Below are positions 1 through 8,742 of a DNA stretch of 64,000 nt, piece after piece. The translations under genes were made by a program, and so were the position numbers. This stretch comes from Planctomycetaceae bacterium UBA2671 (GTDB taxonomy: Bacteria; Planctomycetota; Planctomycetia; Planctomycetales; Planctomycetaceae). Position 1 is the first letter of the stretch. Each line of letters begins with the position of its first letter. Location of the stretch: assembly GCA_002359185.1 (NCBI GenBank), contig DEML01000030.1, positions 141,314 to 205,313 of the forward strand, in the 5' to 3' direction. The notes beneath the pieces were generated by a model. The model did not search any database. It saw only the letters and a list, made by a program, of their open reading frames with translations, and had not been told where the DNA came from.

Positions 1-1155
1 CTGGGAATTCTTATGGCGAACCAGAAGAGTGTTTCGATCACTCACTTGATTGAGTTCAAGGAAAATCTGGGGGTTCTGCTGATTTCTGTCTTGTTCATCC
101 TGCTTTCTTCCCGTTACCAATTCACCGAACTTATGCAACTCGGTTGGCCAGCCGTGGGGTTTTTGATTTTGATGATCGGCATTGTCCGACCGCTTGCCGT
201 CTTCGCTTCGACCTACGGCACGAAACTGAAATGGCAGGAAAAAGTGTTTCTGTCATTCCTGGCTCCCCGGGGAATTGTAGCGGCTGCAGTCGCCAGTGTG
301 TTCGCCCTCGAATTGACGCATCTTGCCGGGGAAGAACATTCTGTTATCTCGCCGATGATGCTTGCGGACTTGAACAAATTTGTCCCACTGACATTTGTCG
401 TCATTGTGGGAACCGTCGCTTTTTATGGACTGACCGCCGCGCCCCTGGCACGTTATCTGGGAATTTCAGAACGGAATCCTCAAGGCATTCTGTTTGCAGG
501 AGCCGACCGATTGGTCCGTTCGATCGCTACGATTGTTCATAAAGAAGGATTTCAGGTTCTTCTGGTCGATACCAATCATGAAAACATCAGTGCCGCGCGC
601 ATGCTGAGCCTGCCTGCGACGAATGCGAGCATCCTTTCGGAATACGCCCGCGAGGAACTCAACCTGGGTGGACTGGGCCGCTTCGTTGCCATGACTCCGA
701 ACGACCAGGTGAACATGCTGGCTGCTCTGGAATTTCGGGAAATATTTGACCGCGCCGACCTGTTCCAACTCAAGCCAAATGTCTCCGATAAGCATCGACA
801 AGCCTTGTCGCATCAGTCCAAACGGGCTCGCTACATTTTTTCAGGCGGGACAACCTATCGCATGTTGATCGATTTGATGAACGATGGCTTCGTCGTCAAA
901 GCCTCCAAGCTGACGGAAGAATATCCCTACTCTTCGTTCCGCGAAAAATATGGGCCGCAGGCGCTGCCATTATTTGTCATTACAGAATCCCGGAAGCTCA
1001 TCATTCTGACAGATGAAGAACGCTCCGAACCCCAAGCCGGAGAAACCCTCATCGCCTTTGTCCCAGACATGACCTACGCCAAAGTCGAAGAGCATCAGAA
1101 GAAGGCGAATGAAAAATTAGCTGCGAAGGAACTGAAAAATTCTGACGAAACCTAA
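1..1155 (+). CDS. Na+/H+ antiporter (CPA1/NhaP type) with C-terminal nucleotide-binding-like domain, 5' truncated
   Basis: The frame is open to base 1, so the ATG at 13 is probably internal and the N-terminal membrane half lies outside the window. The visible part (380 residues from base 13) has hydrophobic segments near residues 22-35, 45-65, 78-102 and 125-145. One contains the LAPRGIVAAAVASVFA stretch typical of the last helices of CPA1 sodium/proton exchangers. Residues about 160-290 resemble a TrkA-N/RCK Rossmann fold (ILFAGADRLVRSIA, then VLLVDTN and a TPNDQVNMLAA stretch), but the glycine loop is degenerate, so nucleotide binding is uncertain. The tail is a charged helix. Inferred role: pH and sodium homeostasis at the inner membrane. 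The transport family is fairly certain, the ion specificity is not. Confidence 0.8.
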   Translation: MGILMANQKSVSITHLIEFKENLGVLLISVLFILLSSRYQFTELMQLGWPAVGFLILMIGIVRPLAVFASTYGTKLKWQEKVFLSFLAPRGIVAAAVASVFALELTHLAGEEHSVISPMMLADLNKFVPLTFVVIVGTVAFYGLTAAPLARYLGISERNPQGILFAGADRLVRSIATIVHKEGFQVLLVDTNHENISAARMLSLPATNASILSEYAREELNLGGLGRFVAMTPNDQVNMLAALEFREIFDRADLFQLKPNVSDKHRQALSHQSKRARYIFSGGTTYRMLIDLMNDGFVVKASKLTEEYPYSSFREKYGPQALPLFVITESRKLIILTDEERSEPQAGETLIAFVPDMTYAKVEEHQKKANEKLAAKELKNSDET

Positions 1156-1199
1156 TACCAGATACCGTTGATGATTTAATAATTGTCGTTGCCGGGTGC

Positions 1200-1223
1200 C
1201 ATGCTCAAGCTTGCTTGAGCATG
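1200..1223. repeat. Perfect inverted repeat after the antiporter gene
   Basis: CATGCTCAAG, a 4-base loop, then CTTGAGCATG form a perfect 10-bp stem, preceded by GGGTGC. The layout (GGTGCCA plus a palindrome) resembles the elements at 6358-6432 and 31101-31126. There is no T-run, so it is not a standard terminator. The rest of 1156-1439 shows no gene. Confidence 0.6.
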
Positions 1224-1439
1224 CAATGAGCGGGTGAATTCAAGGATTAAGGTTTGCTGCAAGGGAGTTTGTTGTGCAAGCGGATGTCACCAGTTAATGA
1301 GCACAAGACCTAACTGTCTTTCTCGGTTGGATGCTGAAAGCACAAGTTGTTTCACCGTTCGCCCATAATGCCTGTAGAACTGAAAAGTCACTATCTTCCA
1401 CTTTCAAAGACTTCGGATAGTATCTCTAGCCAAGAACTA

Positions 1440-4400
1440 TCAATTACCCAACTTATGCTTCTTAAGCTTACTATAAAACGTACTCCGCGGCATTCCCAGC
1501 AGGCGGGCGGCTTCGGCTTTGTTGCCGTCGCTGGTTTTGAGGGCGCTTGCCAGTTGTTCGTATTCCTGTTGTCGGGATAGTTTCCGTTTGGTCCTGGCGT
1601 TGTCGGCTGTCGGTATTGCCGTTGGGGGCGTAATGAGCTTCGGTGTCGATCGGCTGGCGGCTTCGTAGATCGAAAGAGGTTTGTCGGAGACCGCTTCGCG
1701 AACTTCCAATGGCAGATTTTCCAAAAGCAGACAATCGGTTTCGGCCAGCACGACCGCTCGCTGGATTGCGTTATGCAACTCGCGAATATTGCCCGGCCAG
1801 TCGTAGTTGAGTAAGGCTCGGAAGGCAAGATCATCGATATCCCGCATCTTCTTGTTCGCCTTGTCAGCGGCTTCCTTGAGGAACTCCAGGCTCAGTTCGA
1901 ACAGATCTTCTTTCCGTTCCCGAAGTGGAGGCAGGATGAGCGTGATGACATTCAAGCGATAATAAAGATCCTGTCTGAACAAACCATTTTTGATCCGCTC
2001 CTCGAGATTCTGATGAGTCGCTGCGATCAGGCGGACATCGACGGAAATCGACTCGCGACTTCCAACCGGCTCGAACTTTTGTTCCTGCAGCACCCGCAGT
2101 AGTTTGACCTGCACATCAGCTGGCAGATCGCCAATTTCATCGAGAAAGAGAGTACCTTTATCAGCCATTTGAAATCGGCCGACAGTATCTTTGTAAGCTC
2201 CCGTGAATGCTCCCTTCACATGGCCAAACAGTTCACTTTCCAGCAGAGAAGGGGAGAGGGCGGCACAGTTGACACTGACCATTTCCTGAGCTTTGCGACG
2301 GCTGTTGGCATGAATCGCCTGGGCGAGCAGTTCTTTGCCAGTTCCGCTTTCCCCGCGAATCATGACAGACGTATCGCTCTCGGCCACCTTCCGAGCTGAG
2401 TCAAGCACGCGAATCATTTCGGGACTTGAACCACGTATGTTTCCTCGCTGGAAAGATTTTTTTTGGAGTTTGGGTGTCGACTCGACAGGCTCTTCCTGAA
2501 CATTGCTGGCGAGTTGTTGTTTCAGAATGGCGATCTGACGTTCCTGGGATTCGACCTTGCGAACTTTTTCCTGCAACATGTTATCGAGCCGGGAGACATT
2601 TTGCTGAACCCGCACACATTGCAGAGCAACACCGGTCATCTGACCAATCGCAGAAACGAACGTCGTATCTTCAGCTGTGTAAGGAGTCGAGGACGCTTTT
2701 GGACCAAGTATGACCAGTCCAGTTAAGCGACCATCGACTTCGAATCCGTGGATCAATTGAGAATTCAATTCCCGATGGAGTTGCTGAAGCCTGGGCATCT
2801 CTGAACGAGAGCTTCCGCTAACTCGCTGGCAGGAACCTTCTCTTTCCAGAATGAGATCGGTTTCTTCATCGAGAGAAATCCGTGAAGGTAACTGGGGACC
2901 ATTCACTGCGGAAATGAGATTGAATTCGTGTGTCTTCCCTTCTCGCAAATATAAAGCATTGAAACGCACCTGTAGCACTTCCCGGCTCGATCGCAGCATG
3001 TGCTCGGCCAGCGAACGTACGTCGGCGACTTTGGTCACAACGGTATTCATCTGCTGCATCGCTCGATCAAGCCGATACTTCTCTCGGAAGAATCGACGAT
3101 CCAGCGCTTCCTGCACGCGATCTCGCATCCACCCTAATGCGAGGATGCCGAGAGTTAAAATGATGGTCAACGGAAAAACCTGTTCGGGCACGGAAATTCC
3201 CCGGTAGACCGTCAGAACACTTCCCATCGCGATCAACAGGCTATAGCAGACAGTGAGCAGTTGACTCAAAATCAAATAAAGCACACGACGACTGAGAATT
3301 TGATCGATGAGCATCAATCGATATCGCAAAATACCAATTGCATAAGCGGTCAGGAACAGCAGGCTGACAATGACCATCGGAATACGACCGCGACCAAGCG
3401 ACATCCCGACGCGATCGGCATAGGCCAGATAGACCGTATAGACCACCAGCGGCAAAGCCAGGCAAGCCGCCCCGAGAATCCACTGCATCTGCTTTTGCTC
3501 GGCTGGCTGCTGAGAGGCGCGGTAATTGATGAACATCACCACCATACTCAAGCCGTAATAAACAGCAGCTATGGGAATGTAGGTATCGATCGCAAATCGG
3601 AGCCAGGAGATGATTGACTGAGTACCGGGCGTGGGTGAGGAAGGGTCGTAAGCAAGATAAGCGACTGCCAGTAAAAATGTGGTCGTCGCCAGCATTAAAG
3701 CCGGGGCTGCATATAGAGCAGTTAATAATGAGGTCGTGTACTTCTCAAGAAATCGACTGCGTGATGGATAATTCAGAAAAAAGTGCAGAGTCGTGACGGG
3801 GATGAGAATGGCACTGATGACAAATGGGAATGTCAGCAGGGGACTCGAAGCAATCACCCACCAGTGATATCCCCCGACAAACGCAGGCAGCGTCAAAAAG
3901 CAAAGCAGAAAGAACATCCGACCTGCATGATCACTCGGGCGGGTATAAAAAGAAAGAGCCGCCAGTGTGAACACGCTGAACTCAAGCAGACACCAGATGA
4001 TCGACAAAACGACTTCGAGCGTCGGCAGAGCACGAAGCATCAGAAAACTTTTCTCAACGATCCCGGTCTCCGTGTCTAAATATTTAATACGGACATATTT
4101 AGCTTGATGGATCCGGCTTTCCGCTCCGGAAAATTCAGGAACAGAATCGGAAGTTGAAGGGCTTTGTGCATATCTCTTTGATGCATAAACAATAACAGAA
4201 GGAAGTTCACCATAGCGGTCATGATCCAGAGGATTTACCTCTTCAAGTCGACTACCGTACTCCCCTTCCTGGCTAAGTGAACGGCCTAAACTGGCGGTTG
4301 CCCGAGAAAACGAGGCAAAAGAGTGGATGGGAAATCCGTTGATTTCAAGAATTCGATCACCTGCAGATGGGGCGTTTCCAAAATAAGCAGGCAGACGATT

Positions 4401-4598
4401 TCGAACACCTTCCGAAGCTGGCAGAAACTGCCGAATTTCAATCCCACTCTGAGTTTCACTCTCACTGTTCACCAGACAGCGAATTCCCAAGTCCCCACTT
4501 GTGGCGACAAAAAATAAAACAGCCGCACAGTACAGAGCCAGGAATAAAGTCGAGGCTCCGGCAACCCAACGATAATAGATAGATTCAGAATTCGACAT
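1440..4598 (-). CDS. Membrane-anchored sigma-54 activator (PDZ, multi-TM, GAF, AAA+, Fis HTH)
   Basis: 1052 residues. In order: TM helix at about 12-33; PDZ-like domain at about 40-115 with GDRILEINGFPI (80-91); six or seven hydrophobic helices between 190 and 480; GAF domain about 520-665; short coiled coil 665-700; AAA+ sigma-54 interaction domain about 720-960; Fis-type HTH at 1020-1048. Walker A is GESGTGKE (749-756), the sigma-54 contact loop GAFTGA is intact (796-801), and Walker B is GTLFLDEIGD (815-824). The activator should therefore be able to remodel sigma-54 polymerase. There is no receiver domain. Inference: the periplasmic PDZ domain or membrane bundle senses an envelope signal directly. 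The divergent intergenic region holds palindromes and a -24/-12-like promoter. The ligand is unknown. Confidence 0.9.
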   Translation of the reverse strand: MSNSESIYYRWVAGASTLFLALYCAAVLFFVATSGDLGIRCLVNSESETQSGIEIRQFLPASEGVRNRLPAYFGNAPSAGDRILEINGFPIHSFASFSRATASLGRSLSQEGEYGSRLEEVNPLDHDRYGELPSVIVYASKRYAQSPSTSDSVPEFSGAESRIHQAKYVRIKYLDTETGIVEKSFLMLRALPTLEVVLSIIWCLLEFSVFTLAALSFYTRPSDHAGRMFFLLCFLTLPAFVGGYHWWVIASSPLLTFPFVISAILIPVTTLHFFLNYPSRSRFLEKYTTSLLTALYAAPALMLATTTFLLAVAYLAYDPSSPTPGTQSIISWLRFAIDTYIPIAAVYYGLSMVVMFINYRASQQPAEQKQMQWILGAACLALPLVVYTVYLAYADRVGMSLGRGRIPMVIVSLLFLTAYAIGILRYRLMLIDQILSRRVLYLILSQLLTVCYSLLIAMGSVLTVYRGISVPEQVFPLTIILTLGILALGWMRDRVQEALDRRFFREKYRLDRAMQQMNTVVTKVADVRSLAEHMLRSSREVLQVRFNALYLREGKTHEFNLISAVNGPQLPSRISLDEETDLILEREGSCQRVSGSSRSEMPRLQQLHRELNSQLIHGFEVDGRLTGLVILGPKASSTPYTAEDTTFVSAIGQMTGVALQCVRVQQNVSRLDNMLQEKVRKVESQERQIAILKQQLASNVQEEPVESTPKLQKKSFQRGNIRGSSPEMIRVLDSARKVAESDTSVMIRGESGTGKELLAQAIHANSRRKAQEMVSVNCAALSPSLLESELFGHVKGAFTGAYKDTVGRFQMADKGTLFLDEIGDLPADVQVKLLRVLQEQKFEPVGSRESISVDVRLIAATHQNLEERIKNGLFRQDLYYRLNVITLILPPLRERKEDLFELSLEFLKEAADKANKKMRDIDDLAFRALLNYDWPGNIRELHNAIQRAVVLAETDCLLLENLPLEVREAVSDKPLSIYEAASRSTPKLITPPTAIPTADNARTKRKLSRQQEYEQLASALKTSDGNKAEAARLLGMPRSTFYSKLKKHKLGN

Positions 4599-4672
4599 CT
4601 CATTTTCTCATCAAAGAGAAAGCGTCAGGAAAAGCAAACAGAGGCAAATAACCTCATTGATCATGCCAGGAA

Positions 4673-4746
4673 TTCGGCGCCGAAGCAATAATTCAGCACC
4701 AGAATTCACGAAAAATTCGGCGCTTATTATTTTTCGGCGCCGAAAA
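4673..4746. promoter_or_regulatory. Three palindromic operator or enhancer-like sites (TTCGGCGCCGAA)
   Basis: A perfect palindrome TTCGGCGCCGAA lies at 4673-4684 and an extended one, TTTTCGGCGCCGAAAA, at 4731-4746. A one-sided copy, TTCGGCGCTT, starts at 4716. The two full sites are about 60 bp apart, near six helical turns. They lie 75-150 bp upstream of the minus-strand activator gene and roughly 150-220 bp upstream of the -24/-12-like promoter at 4892. That is the usual distance for sigma-54 enhancers. Inferred ligand: the Fis HTH of the adjacent activator. A further inverted repeat, AGCAGAT/ATCTGCT, lies at 4814-4835. Confidence 0.55.
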
Positions 4747-4890
4747 ATGGAAAGCGTTTTGACTAATAACATGTTGAAATTGGCTGGATTGAGTCGAGTA
4801 TATCGATAATACAAGCAGATCGTGATAAATCTGCTCACCATCATGGAGAAATATGAGGAGATATGTTTAATTTCCCCAAATATTAAGTGA

Positions 4891-4920
4891 TTGGCATTCG
4901 AATTGCATATAATTTATAAC
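4891..4920 (+). promoter_or_regulatory. Promoter, readable as sigma-54 (-24/-12) or sigma-70
   Basis: TGGCAT (4892-4897), five bases, then TTGCA (4903-4907) fits the sigma-54 pattern TGGCAC-N5-TTGC with one mismatch and exact spacing. The same stretch can be read as sigma-70: TTGGCA (4891-4896), 18 bases, TATAAC (4915-4920). Either puts the transcript start near 4918-4927, just upstream of the structured RNA candidate and about 325 bp before moaA. The sequence alone does not decide between them. Confidence 0.5.
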
Positions 4921-4925
4921 ATGAT

Positions 4926-5076
4926 CAAATCTTATGGTCATGTGAAACCAGCCAAAAACCCTTGAACGAGCCGTGTTTCTGTAACAATTGGTCCCCTGAA
5001 TCGCAGCCTGACCCACTCTGCACTCAGTTTTATTCTGTTACAGCACGAAAATGGAGTTGCTCGTCGAGGGTTTTTT
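4926..5076 (+). ncRNA. Structured small RNA candidate, 6S-like
   Basis: Bases 4954-4971 (AAAAACCCTTGAACGAGC) pair with 5059-5075 over about 17 bp, with one bulge and one G-U pair, and the 3' arm ends in T6. Inside lie a 3-bp helix (4973-4975 with 5044-5046), CTGTAACA/TGTTACAG (4979-4986 with 5036-5043), a symmetric loop of about 9 and 8 bases, then two 4-bp helices (4996-4999 with 5024-5027; 5003-5006 with 5018-5021). The 5' side of the loop region reads GTCCCCTGA and the 3' arm reads GTTACAGC. Both strings also occur, as recalled, in E. coli 6S RNA, the first at the pRNA template. It is shorter than usual 6S RNAs. Alternatives: a novel sRNA, or a leader controlling moaA. The 5' end is inferred from the promoter. 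No convincing gene lies in 4599-5247. Confidence 0.5.
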
Positions 5077-5247
5077 CATGCGCCGATTTAATGTCATTCT
5101 TCCCATCTGAGTTGGAATTGATTGCAGATTCCATTATTGCAGTCTTGCTTATCTAATCCCTGCGTGTGATGATTGTCATAGTCACTTCTTGGAGAAAGTC
5201 TGCTGGTAAAATTCGCCAGGAGCTGAAGCTGGAATGAAGCAAGCAGG

Positions 5248-6249
5248 ATGAAATTACCTATTTTACAGGATACTTTTGGAAGAGCGCATACGAATCTGCG
5301 TGTCAGTGTGACAGATCGTTGTAATTTGCGTTGTTTCTATTGTATGCCTGCGGAGAATGTCCAGTTTCTTCCCCGGCCCGAATTGCTGACATTTGAGGAA
5401 ATCAGTCGCTTTGTTGAGTTGATGGTTCGCCGATGTGGCGTCAACAAAGTTCGTTTGACGGGGGGAGAACCGCTCGTTCGTCAGTCGATTCACGAACTGA
5501 TTGAACAACTTGTCGACATTCCCGGATTGAACGATCTGGCACTGACAACCAATGGAATCCTGCTGCCGGCTCAAGCGGAAAATCTCTATAAGGCGGGTCT
5601 GCGACGACTCAATATCAGTCTTGATACTCTCGACCGCGAACGGTTCAAAGAAATGACCCGCCGCGATTCTCTCGATAAAGTTCTAGCAGGCATTCAAGTC
5701 GCTCAAGAGAGAGGCTTCGGTCCGCTCAAGCTGAATGCGGTCGCCATGCGAGGGATAACGGAAGCAGATCTGGTTCCGCTGGCAGAACTCTCCCGGGAAA
5801 CGGGGATTGAAGTTCGTTTCATCGAATATATGCCTCTGGATGCAGAGCGGTTATGGGAACGCGAAAAAGTTCTGTATATGGACAAGATGATCGAAATCCT
5901 GTCCCGCGAGATTGCTCCGTTACTTCCGGTTGATGTCGATCAGTCCTCGAAACCTGCTGTCAGTTATGAATTTGCAGATGGCCGGGGGCGAATTGGATTC
6001 ATTTCGTCAGTCACGCATCCGTTCTGCAGCCGCTGTAATCGTTTCCGACTGACAGCTGACGGAAAGATCCGCAATTGCCTGTTCAGCCTGGAAGAAACGG
6101 ATATTCGAGACTTGCTAAGAGCCGGAGCTACTGAAGACGAAGTGATCGCCGCGGTCTTTGCGAGTATTCAGGCTAAGAAAGAAGGGCACGAAATCAACAC
6201 CGCCCGCTTCCTGCAGCCGGAGCGTCCGATGTATTCGATCGGTGGTTAA
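5248..6249 (+). CDS. moaA: GTP 3',8-cyclase, first step of molybdenum cofactor synthesis
   Basis: 333 residues, full length for MoaA. The radical-SAM cluster motif CNLRCFYC supplies C25, C29 and C32. The C-terminal second [4Fe-4S] site is C260, C263 and C277 (CSRCNRF, then RNC). The protein ends in the double glycine GG needed for activity. TGGEP (71-75) is the SAM-binding motif. It converts GTP to 3',8-cyclo-7,8-dihydro-GTP, which MoaC uses. No moaC, moaE or moaD is adjacent; the only other cofactor gene here is moeA at 10.6 kb. The ATG at 5248 follows an AGCAGG stretch, and an ATG 15 bases upstream runs straight into a stop. The long leader contains the structured RNA candidate. Confidence 0.95.
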   Translation: MKLPILQDTFGRAHTNLRVSVTDRCNLRCFYCMPAENVQFLPRPELLTFEEISRFVELMVRRCGVNKVRLTGGEPLVRQSIHELIEQLVDIPGLNDLALTTNGILLPAQAENLYKAGLRRLNISLDTLDRERFKEMTRRDSLDKVLAGIQVAQERGFGPLKLNAVAMRGITEADLVPLAELSRETGIEVRFIEYMPLDAERLWEREKVLYMDKMIEILSREIAPLLPVDVDQSSKPAVSYEFADGRGRIGFISSVTHPFCSRCNRFRLTADGKIRNCLFSLEETDIRDLLRAGATEDEVIAAVFASIQAKKEGHEINTARFLQPERPMYSIGG

Positions 6250-6254
6250 TAGCG

Positions 6255-6294
6255 ATTTGAACCACGGATGGACATGGATCAGCACAGATTTCAG
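6255..6294. repeat. ACCACGGATGGACATGGAT repeat (family A)
   Basis: This element begins TTGAACCACGGATGGACA, six bases after the moaA stop. It is a one-sided copy of the family seen as a cluster at 43079-43331, where copies read ACCACAGATGGACACGGAT. Confidence 0.6.
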
Positions 6295-6357
6295 GGTATA
6301 CGTCAAATGACAAACAGCGGGTGGCTGGGATCGTAGACAGAATCCAGATTCGTAAAG

Positions 6358-6432
6358 GGTGCCACTGGCTTTGCCAGTGCATTGTCACTTCAGTATCAAT
6401 CTTGAATTGCACTGGCAGGGCCAGTGCTACGC
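6358..6432. repeat. GTGCCACTGGC palindromic repeat pair (family B)
   Basis: A left part, GTGCCACTGGCTTTGCCAGTG, and a right part, TTGCACTGGCAGGGCCAGTG, are each palindromic and lie about 30 bases apart between moaA and the convergent coiled-coil gene. A related element, CACTGCTGGCAAGCCAGCAG, lies at 31101. No T-run follows, so terminator function is not obvious, although the site lies between two gene ends. Confidence 0.65.
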
Positions 6433-6449
6433 AATTTGAAAAGATTGTA

Positions 6450-7958
6450 TTACGCAGCTCGTTCTCTCAATACAGGTTGAGAATCATTGGCTTCTTCGAG
6501 TTGATCGAGCAAATTGCGGATCACCTGCTCGGCTTCCCGGCGGTCGTTTGTGCGGGATTGCTGCTCGGCTTCCCATTCTTTGCGGGCTGCAATCAATCGG
6601 CTGCGTTCCTGTTCTGCGATCTGCTTTTGGTGTTCCCATTTGATCAAGCCATCGGTCATCCAGCGACGGGTCGCTGTCTCGTGTTTTTTGATCTCTTCAA
6701 GAAACTCGTGCAGCTTGTTGAAATCGTCTTGCAGTGTACTCGCAATTGTTTCCACCTGCGTGCGACTCTCTTCAAAGTCACTCGAAAGTCGCTCATGCAA
6801 TTCCTGCATCCGAGTTTCGTCAATGTCCTTGCCGGCAGCGACGGCTAATTCTGATCGGAAGGCTTCGATTTGCATTCTGAGTAGTAAGGTGTCGCGATGT
6901 TTGTCTTCAATTTCTGTACGAACGAGCTGAATGCGTTCCTGCTGATGCAGTAAGAACGCCTGCTGACGATGCAACTGGTCCTGTTGTTCCTGATGACGAT
7001 GATTCAGTTGCTGGCGTTGAATGTGCCATTCGTTCTGATCACGTTCGAGGTCGGCTCGTTGACGATTTGCGGCTTCGCGTTCCTGCTCCAACTGTGCTCG
7101 AACGACACTTTCTTCCCGGTCGAGAGCCTGCACGCGGACTTCCAGAATCTGCCGAGCCTGAGCAGTCTGTTTTTTGACCATCCGATTCTGTTCAGCGAAT
7201 TTCTGCAGAGTTGCTAGCGATTTTTGAGCATCTTCCCGGGCGATTCGTTTCTGGTGTTCAACTTGTGTGCGCAGTCGTTCGAGATGATCTTCCTGGAGCT
7301 TGAGTCTGCGAGTCGCCTGTGCCTGTTGATGAGACAGGTCTTCGAGTTGAGTCTGGCAGAATTCTTCGAACTGCTGCCGTTTTTCGGCGAGCAGCTCGTC
7401 GGTTTCCTGTTGAACACGTGCGATTTCTTCGAGACGGGTGGTGCGCAAATGTTCGACTTCGTCTTCGGTTTCGCGGAGTCGTTCTTCCTGCTGAGCTTTT
7501 TCGATCTGCCAGGTTTTCTGAGCAGCAGCAAGCTCTTCCTGATCAATTTCGATTTGACGGGCTTCATCTTCGAGGCGTTGCTGACGGCGTTCGACGGTTG
7601 CTTCCCGTTCGGTCACCATTTCTTCCCGCTGATCGAGATCGAGCTGAGTTTGCTGGACCGATCGGGTGAATTTCTCCTGACGTTCGTCGAGTTCCTTCGC
7701 CTTGGCGTCAACTTTTTGTTCTCGGTATTCGAGTTCGGTCAGCCGGATTCTCAACTGATCGAACACGCGGCCCGCTTCGGAAAGCAGGGCATCAGGGGCA
7801 GGTTCAGTTGGTTTTGAGGCAGGGAATTGCGGGCGAACTGTGGAGGATTCATTCAAATCCACTCGCGGCCTGTGACCAATCGACTGAGCCTCGGTTTTCT
7901 GTGGAAAACGAGGGGCAACTGGCTTCTGAGATTCCTCCGCTGAGGATGCATCGCTCAC
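6450..7958 (-). CDS. Long coiled-coil protein of unknown function
   Basis: 502 residues. Residues 1-60 are polar and proline-rich and look disordered. From about 65 to 490 the chain is almost continuously Glu/Gln/Arg-rich with heptad-like spacing (for example ELEYREQKVDAKAKELDER and RDQNEWHIQRQQLNHRHQEQQ in the middle), as expected for an extended coiled coil. There is no signal peptide, membrane helix or catalytic motif, so it is probably cytoplasmic. Such proteins are common in planctomycetes and a structural or scaffold role is plausible, but nothing here shows it. It is transcribed toward moaA, and its start lies about 75 bp from the hairpin repeat at 8033-8104. No partner gene is evident. 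Confidence 0.75.
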   Translation of the reverse strand: MSDASSAEESQKPVAPRFPQKTEAQSIGHRPRVDLNESSTVRPQFPASKPTEPAPDALLSEAGRVFDQLRIRLTELEYREQKVDAKAKELDERQEKFTRSVQQTQLDLDQREEMVTEREATVERRQQRLEDEARQIEIDQEELAAAQKTWQIEKAQQEERLRETEDEVEHLRTTRLEEIARVQQETDELLAEKRQQFEEFCQTQLEDLSHQQAQATRRLKLQEDHLERLRTQVEHQKRIAREDAQKSLATLQKFAEQNRMVKKQTAQARQILEVRVQALDREESVVRAQLEQEREAANRQRADLERDQNEWHIQRQQLNHRHQEQQDQLHRQQAFLLHQQERIQLVRTEIEDKHRDTLLLRMQIEAFRSELAVAAGKDIDETRMQELHERLSSDFEESRTQVETIASTLQDDFNKLHEFLEEIKKHETATRRWMTDGLIKWEHQKQIAEQERSRLIAARKEWEAEQQSRTNDRREAEQVIRNLLDQLEEANDSQPVLRERAA

Positions 7959-8032
7959 GGGGACTCCTTTCCCTACGAGACTGTCATTTCGAGACCGCAG
8001 TGCGGACTTTGCAATAATTGCAATAAATCGTT

Positions 8033-8104
8033 ACAAGCACGAAGCGCAAGCGAGTGTGTGTGCATTCTGCGTCAAGGACACACTCGCTTGCGCTTCGTGC
8101 TTGT
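8033..8104. repeat. Long hairpin repeat with arms ACAAGCACGAAGCGCAAG (family C)
   Basis: The left arm ACAAGCACGAAGCGCAAGCG and its right-hand complement form an essentially perfect stem of more than 25 bp around a 20-base loop. The element stands between the trxA stop and the coiled-coil start, both on the minus strand. A second copy, shortened and fused to a terminator, lies at 37927-37986. Confidence 0.8.
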
Positions 8105-8208
8105 ATCTTCATCTGCTGCAGGGATCCTCCCTGAGAACAAGTGAAAAACAGTTTCGTCACTGAATAACGACAATGACGCAACTGATGTTCTCTGTGCAAC
8201 TTCCGCGA

Positions 8209-8538
8209 TTATAGATGTTTTTCGAGAGTTGCTGCAAGCTGTTCTTTCGGGACGACTCCGGTCAACCGTTCGACCAGTTCGCCACCTTTGAAGACCATCA
8301 GAGTTGGGATTGCGCTGATGCCGTGCTCTGAAGCGGTATTCGGGTTATCATCGGTGTTCAGTTTGCCGATGCGGGCTTTGCCTGCGTAATCGTTGGCGAG
8401 CTCTTCGATGGTGGGGGTCAGCATTTTGCAGGGGCCACACCATGGAGCCCAGAAATCGACGAGAACTGCCTGATCTCCCTGCAATACTTCCGTTGAGAAA
8501 TTGTCATCGGTAAACTCAATCACATTACCACCGGCCAT
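8209..8538 (-). CDS. trxA: Thioredoxin
   Basis: 109 residues, standard thioredoxin length. The redox site is WCGPC with C34 and C37, preceded by DFWAPW. The conserved cis-proline is in SAIPTLMVFKGGE, and the C-terminal GVVPKEQL helix fits the family. There is no signal peptide, so it is the cytoplasmic disulfide reductant recycled by thioredoxin reductase, which is not in the window. A good AAGGAT ribosome site precedes the ATG. It is transcribed away from the exported protein gene at 8743, leaving a divergent region of about 200 bp that should hold both promoters. Confidence 0.95.
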   Translation of the reverse strand: MAGGNVIEFTDDNFSTEVLQGDQAVLVDFWAPWCGPCKMLTPTIEELANDYAGKARIGKLNTDDNPNTASEHGISAIPTLMVFKGGELVERLTGVVPKEQLAATLEKHL

Positions 8539-8742
8539 TTTCGTAATCCTTGATTTTCGTCAGCTTGTGCCGGTCTTGGACCCGCGTTCCTGAACAGTAT
8601 TTTGATAAAAAGTAAATTGAATCGACAACGATTCAGAAATTCACTCTCCGACAACGTTATTATAGAAGCCTCGATTGTGGTGTCAACATTTTCGGAAATC
8701 CCCCTGTTTCACTTATTTACCTTTCACCAGACCGCGCAGATC

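Noticed and set aside
4962..5156. 64-residue open frame in front of moaA
   Set aside because: It starts with TTG, has no ribosome site and overlaps the hairpin RNA.
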